DNA of 8,563 nucleotides, from contig CANRKS010000040.1 in NCBI GenBank assembly GCA_947631285.1, positions 1 through 8,563 of the forward strand. Reading direction: 5' to 3'. How positions within the stretch are numbered: position 1 is the stretch's first letter; each line of letters opens with the position of its first letter. The position numbers were made by a program, and so were the translations under genes. Below the pieces are notes generated by a model. That model was not told the origin of the DNA. It saw nothing but the letters and a program-made list of their open reading frames with translations, and ran no database searches. Below are positions 5,789-8,563 of the stretch, one piece after another. Source of the DNA: an uncultured Bacilli bacterium. Lineage in GTDB: Bacteria > Bacillota_I > Bacilli_A > RF39 > UBA660.

Positions 5789-6715
5789 ATGAAGATTGGT
5801 ATTCCAAGAGCGTTCTTATATTACAAATATCATGTTTTATGGGAAACTTTTTTTGAAGAATTAGGTATCGAATATATAGTTAGTCCCAAAACAAATAAAG
5901 ATATTATTAAAAGAGGAGAAAGGCATGCCATGGATGAATCGTGTCTTTCCAGTAAAATTTTTACAGGTCATGTTGATTATTTAATTGATAAATGTGATTA
6001 TATATTTATTCCTCGAGTAGCAACATTAGGGACGCATAAAGATACTGTTTGTTCTAAGTTTCAAGCAATTTATGATGTTATTAATAATATTTATCGTGAA
6101 AAAAATTTAAAAATTTTATATTATAGTATTGATATTATTAATAAAGATACGGAATTAAAAGCTTTCCTTAAAATGGGAAAATTTTTAGGCAAGAAAAAAG
6201 TTCAAATATTAAAAGCTTATTATATTGCTAAACAAGCTGAGAAAACAGCGAAGATGCTTGATATAAATAATCAAAATAGTTTGCTTAATAGTGAAAAATT
6301 AAAAATATTAATTGTTTCTCATCCTTATAATATCTATGATGAATTTGTAGGAAAACCAATTTTAAATACTTTAAAAGAATTAAACTGTGAACCAGTTTTA
6401 GCTTGTGTCGTTGATGAGAAAAAAGCCAGAGATAAAGCGAGAAAAATTAGTTCAACATTACCTTGGACTTTTAATAAAGAACTAGTCGGGGCCATTTCTA
6501 TTTATAAAAATAAAGTTGATGGGATCATTTTAGTTTCTTCTTTTCCTTGTGGACCAGATTCTTTAGTAAATGAAATGATTATTAGACGAGTTAAAGATAA
6601 GCCCATAATTAATTTGGTTTTAGATGGTCAAGAAGGAACAGCGGGAATAGAAACTCGTTTAGAAAGTTTTGTTGATATTTTAAATTTGCAAAAAGAAGGT
6701 GGCGTTCATGAGTAA
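5789..6715 (+). CDS. DUF2229 (COG3580-type) acyl-CoA dehydratase activase-related protein
   Basis: This encodes 308 residues and is cytosolic. It matches DUF2229, the part of the long acyl-CoA dehydratase activase-related proteins that lies after the ATPase domains. Family landmarks are MKIGIPRAFLYYKY at the start, MDESCLSSKIFTGHVDYL (48-65), PRVATLGTHKDTVCSKF (75-91), SSFPCGPDSLVNEMI (250-264) and a C-terminal LVLDGQEGTAGIETRLESFVD (276-296). Cysteines C52, C88 and C254 sit at the positions usually kept in the family and probably hold an iron-sulfur cluster; C69 and C200 are less typical. Databases sometimes call this group a sugar kinase/Hsp70/actin-like protein, but that name comes from fused relatives; no ATPase motif is present here. 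It is first of three overlapping genes; its last eight bases overlap the next gene. Its exact role is unknown in the family. Confidence 0.9.
   Translation: MKIGIPRAFLYYKYHVLWETFFEELGIEYIVSPKTNKDIIKRGERHAMDESCLSSKIFTGHVDYLIDKCDYIFIPRVATLGTHKDTVCSKFQAIYDVINNIYREKNLKILYYSIDIINKDTELKAFLKMGKFLGKKKVQILKAYYIAKQAEKTAKMLDINNQNSLLNSEKLKILIVSHPYNIYDEFVGKPILNTLKELNCEPVLACVVDEKKARDKARKISSTLPWTFNKELVGAISIYKNKVDGIILVSSFPCGPDSLVNEMIIRRVKDKPIINLVLDGQEGTAGIETRLESFVDILNLQKEGGVHE
6696..6702 (+). promoter_or_regulatory. Ribosome binding site inside the DUF2229 gene, for the COG3581-type gene
   Basis: AAGGTGG lies five bases before the ATG at 6708, within the last codons of the upstream gene. It argues against the in-frame GTG at 6699, which overlaps the site itself. 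Confidence 0.8.
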
Positions 6716-7778
6716 TATTAAAGTTAATTTTCCCCGATTTGGTTCTTATAATGTAGCTGTAAGACACATTATTGTTAATGGCTGTGGAGTTGATTATATT
6801 GATTCTCCCCCTATTACTAAGAAAACTTTAGAAATAGGGGCTAAATACTCCCCTGATTTTGTTTGCACCCCTTTTAAATATCAATTGGGAGGCTATTTAG
6901 AAGCTATTGAAGCTGGTGCCAATACTTTAATTCAAGTGGGTGGGGCTTGCCGACTTAATTATTATGGAGAATTACATGAGCAAATATTAAAAGATTTAGG
7001 TTATAACGTTAAATTTGTTAATATGGCTAATGCTGATTTTGCTAAACCCTTAACTTTTTATGAAGAATTTAAGAAAATAACGCCTAATTTAAACATTAAA
7101 AAAATTACATCAGCCGTTTTACTGGCGGTTAAAATGGTCGAAGCTATTGATAAAGTAGAAGATTACATAAGAGCTAATGTTGGATTTGAAAAAGAAGAAG
7201 GCTCTTTTGATAAATTACATAAAGACTTTTTAGAAGACTTAAAAGAAATTAATGATAAAAAAGAACTAAATTTACTTTTTAAACTTTATATGAGTAAGTT
7301 TAAAAAATTAGAAGTAGCAAGGCCTAAGAATCCTTTAAGAGTAGGTATTGTAGGTGAATATTATACAATCATGGATGAGTATAGCAACCATTATATGGAA
7401 AAGGAGCTTGCCAAAAAGGGAATCGTTATTGAAAGATGGATGAATGTCTCTAATAGTGTTTTTCATAATTATGTTAAAGAAATTAAGCAGAGTATTAAGC
7501 ATTATGCTAAATATGATATGGGGGCTACATCAATGTATACGATAAATAAAGCTTTAGATTATGCTAAAGAAGGATTTGATGGAATTATTCATGTTAAAAG
7601 TTTTGGCTGTACACCCGAAATTGATACGATGCCCGTTTTGCAACGAATTAGTGAAGACTATAAAATACCAATTATTTATTTTAGTTTTGATACGCAAACA
7701 AGTGATGTAGGAATTAATACGAGAATTGAGGCATTCTATGATATGATAATGATGCGAAAGGAAGATAAAGTAAAATGA
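6708..7778 (+). CDS. COG3581-type acyl-CoA dehydratase activase-related protein
   Basis: This encodes 356 residues and is cytosolic. It matches the COG3581 family, related to the DUF2229 protein and to 2-hydroxyacyl-CoA dehydratase subunits, and it is normally fused to or encoded beside the ATPase activator. Landmarks are VNFPRFGSYN (6-15), SPPITKKTLEIGAKYSPDFVCTPFK (33-57), GGACRLNYYGELHEQILKDLGY (78-99), a helical middle (about 140-205), RVGIVGEYYTIMDEYSN (211-227), KSFGCTPEIDTMP (297-309) and a C-terminal SFDTQTSDVGINTRIEAFYDM (326-346). C53, C81 and C301 are the likely iron-sulfur ligands. The GGACR motif seems shorter than the GPCRFGYYG pattern I expect, but C81 is kept. The C-terminal block mirrors that of the upstream protein, so the two may be distant paralogues. 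It overlaps the upstream gene by eight bases and the downstream gene by four, which points to translational coupling and a fixed ratio. Confidence 0.9.
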   Translation: MSNIKVNFPRFGSYNVAVRHIIVNGCGVDYIDSPPITKKTLEIGAKYSPDFVCTPFKYQLGGYLEAIEAGANTLIQVGGACRLNYYGELHEQILKDLGYNVKFVNMANADFAKPLTFYEEFKKITPNLNIKKITSAVLLAVKMVEAIDKVEDYIRANVGFEKEEGSFDKLHKDFLEDLKEINDKKELNLLFKLYMSKFKKLEVARPKNPLRVGIVGEYYTIMDEYSNHYMEKELAKKGIVIERWMNVSNSVFHNYVKEIKQSIKHYAKYDMGATSMYTINKALDYAKEGFDGIIHVKSFGCTPEIDTMPVLQRISEDYKIPIIYFSFDTQTSDVGINTRIEAFYDMIMMRKEDKVK

Positions 7779-8563
7779 AAAAAGCTTATATGGGCGTAGA
7801 TATAGGTTCTATTTCTACTAAAGGAATTATAATTGATGAAGATAATAAAATACTCGCGAGTGAATATATTTGGACTGAAGGAGATCCCATTGGAGCTGTC
7901 AAAAAATTAATTGGCATTTTAAAAAAAGGCTTTAACCAGCAAAAATATAAGGTTGTTGGGGTTGGAACAACAGGTTCAGCCCGTAAATTAATTGGGGTTA
8001 TCCTTGGCGCTAATATTGTTAAAAATGAAATAACAGCTCATGCCATTGGAACTTTATCCCTTTATCCGGATGTTCATACTATTTTTGAAATTGGTGGTCA
8101 AGATTCTAAAATTATCATTATTGATAATGGGATTGTAACTGATTATGCAATGAATACTTTATGTGCAGCAGGAACAGGCTCATTCTTATCTAGTCAATCA
8201 AAAAGATTAGGTTTAGAAGTAGAAGAGTTTGGGGAAATGGCTTTAAAAAGTAAAAATCCAACTAATATTGCTGCTCGTTGTACAGTTTTTGCTGAAAGTG
8301 ATTTAGTTCATAAAGCTCAAATCGGGCATAAAAAAGAAGATATTATCGCCGGATTATGTAAGGCCGTTGTGAATAATTATTTAAATAATGTTGGAAAAGG
8401 AAAAAAAATAACTTCTCCAATTGTTTTCCAAGGGGGAGTATCAAAAAATGTTGGAGTTATAAAGGCTTTTGAAGAAGCAACTGGTGAAAAAATAATTGTT
8501 GATCCTAATTCTCACTTAATGGGGGCTTTAGGGTGGCTATTCTTTCTAAAAAAGCTCCCGAAA
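7775..8563 (+). CDS. Acyl-CoA dehydratase activator ATPase (HgdC/BadF/BcrAD family), runs off right edge, probable frameshift near end
   Basis: The 263 codons seen have no stop before the edge. The family is the ATP-driven 'archerase' activator: a homodimer with one bridging [4Fe-4S] cluster that uses ATP hydrolysis to push an electron into a 2-hydroxyacyl-CoA dehydratase or related enzyme. ASKHA-fold motifs are present: phosphate-1 VDIGSISTKG (8-17), GVGTTGSARKLIG (62-74), FEIGGQDSKII (104-114) and FQGGVSKNVGVIKAFEE (218-234). The cluster cysteines are C130 (LCAAGTGSF) and C169 (RCTVFAES), spaced 39 residues apart as in HgdC (C127/C166). HLMGALG (247-253) fits the C-terminal family motif, but the next residues (WLFFLKKLPK) do not. 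The -1 frame from 8533 reads VAILSKKAPE, which does fit, so one G is probably missing in the run at 8531-8533. The ATG overlaps the upstream TGA (ATGA). Confidence 0.93.
   Translation, partial: MKKAYMGVDIGSISTKGIIIDEDNKILASEYIWTEGDPIGAVKKLIGILKKGFNQQKYKVVGVGTTGSARKLIGVILGANIVKNEITAHAIGTLSLYPDVHTIFEIGGQDSKIIIIDNGIVTDYAMNTLCAAGTGSFLSSQSKRLGLEVEEFGEMALKSKNPTNIAARCTVFAESDLVHKAQIGHKKEDIIAGLCKAVVNNYLNNVGKGKKITSPIVFQGGVSKNVGVIKAFEEATGEKIIVDPNSHLMGALGWLFFLKKLPK

Noticed and set aside
6699..6707. Upstream in-frame GTG start for the COG3581-type gene
   Set aside because: It overlaps the AAGGTGG ribosome site itself; the ATG at 6708 is five bases downstream of that site.
7776..7778. TGA as tryptophan (Mycoplasma-type code)
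   Set aside because: This TGA ends the COG3581-type gene at an ATGA overlap exactly where the next gene starts, all tryptophans in the window are TGG, and reading through meets a TAG within a few codons.
8528..8536. Programmed -1 ribosomal frameshift signal
   Set aside because: TTTAGGG does not allow tandem re-pairing of both tRNAs, and no downstream structure can be assessed before the edge; a missing G is simpler.
1..8563. CRISPR array, insertion sequence, prophage or tRNA/rRNA genes
   Set aside because: No regularly spaced repeats, transposase or integrase motifs, terminal repeats or tRNA-like cloverleaf sequence were found on reading both strands.

Overview
The window is strongly AT-rich, and its codons favour A and T at third positions. 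All recognisable genes lie on the + strand, most with a good Shine-Dalgarno site. TGA is used as a stop codon (7776-7778) and every tryptophan is TGG, so the standard bacterial code applies and not the Mycoplasma/Spiroplasma code. Protein content (split activase/DUF2229 genes, DUF362, YkuT-like MscS, HdeD-like protein) and composition suggest an anaerobic low-GC Firmicute. An uncultured gut Bacilli lineage such as RF39 or a relative is my best guess, but it is an inference.

Left part (1-3060), membrane and stress-type genes. After about 120 bases of unassigned AT-rich sequence, a clear promoter (120-148) drives a 131-residue small membrane protein of unknown function (172-567), closed by a terminator (573-599). 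A second promoter (602-630) starts a likely three-gene operon: an HdeD/DUF308-like six-helix membrane protein (648-1280), a small MscS-type mechanosensitive channel (1337-2143) and a soluble cysteine-rich DUF362 protein (2158-3036). A strong hairpin (3038-3060) ends it.

Middle part (3061-5724), two single genes. A promoter whose -10 box sits inside an inverted repeat drives a 705-residue polytopic protein that looks like an uncharacterised GT-C-type glycosyltransferase with an extra N-terminal extracytoplasmic domain. Next comes a 112-residue soluble protein I do not recognise, with its own promoter and terminator.

Right part (5725-8563), an acyl-CoA dehydratase-activation module. Three translationally coupled genes, overlapping by 8 and 4 bases, encode a DUF2229 (COG3580-type) protein, a COG3581-type protein and an HgdC/BadF-type ATPase activator. 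In many Clostridia these parts are fused into one very long polypeptide; here they are separate. They probably form an iron-sulfur, ATP-driven electron-transfer system that serves a 2-hydroxyacyl-CoA-dehydratase-like or double-cubane-cluster enzyme, which is not seen in this window. The activator gene runs off the right edge. About 30 bases before that edge its frame departs from the family pattern, and the -1 frame restores it, so a one-base loss in a G run is likely.

I see no tRNA, rRNA, CRISPR array, insertion sequence or phage gene. The most interesting items are the split activase module with its apparent frameshift, the palindrome over the GT-C gene promoter, and the unknown 112-residue protein.
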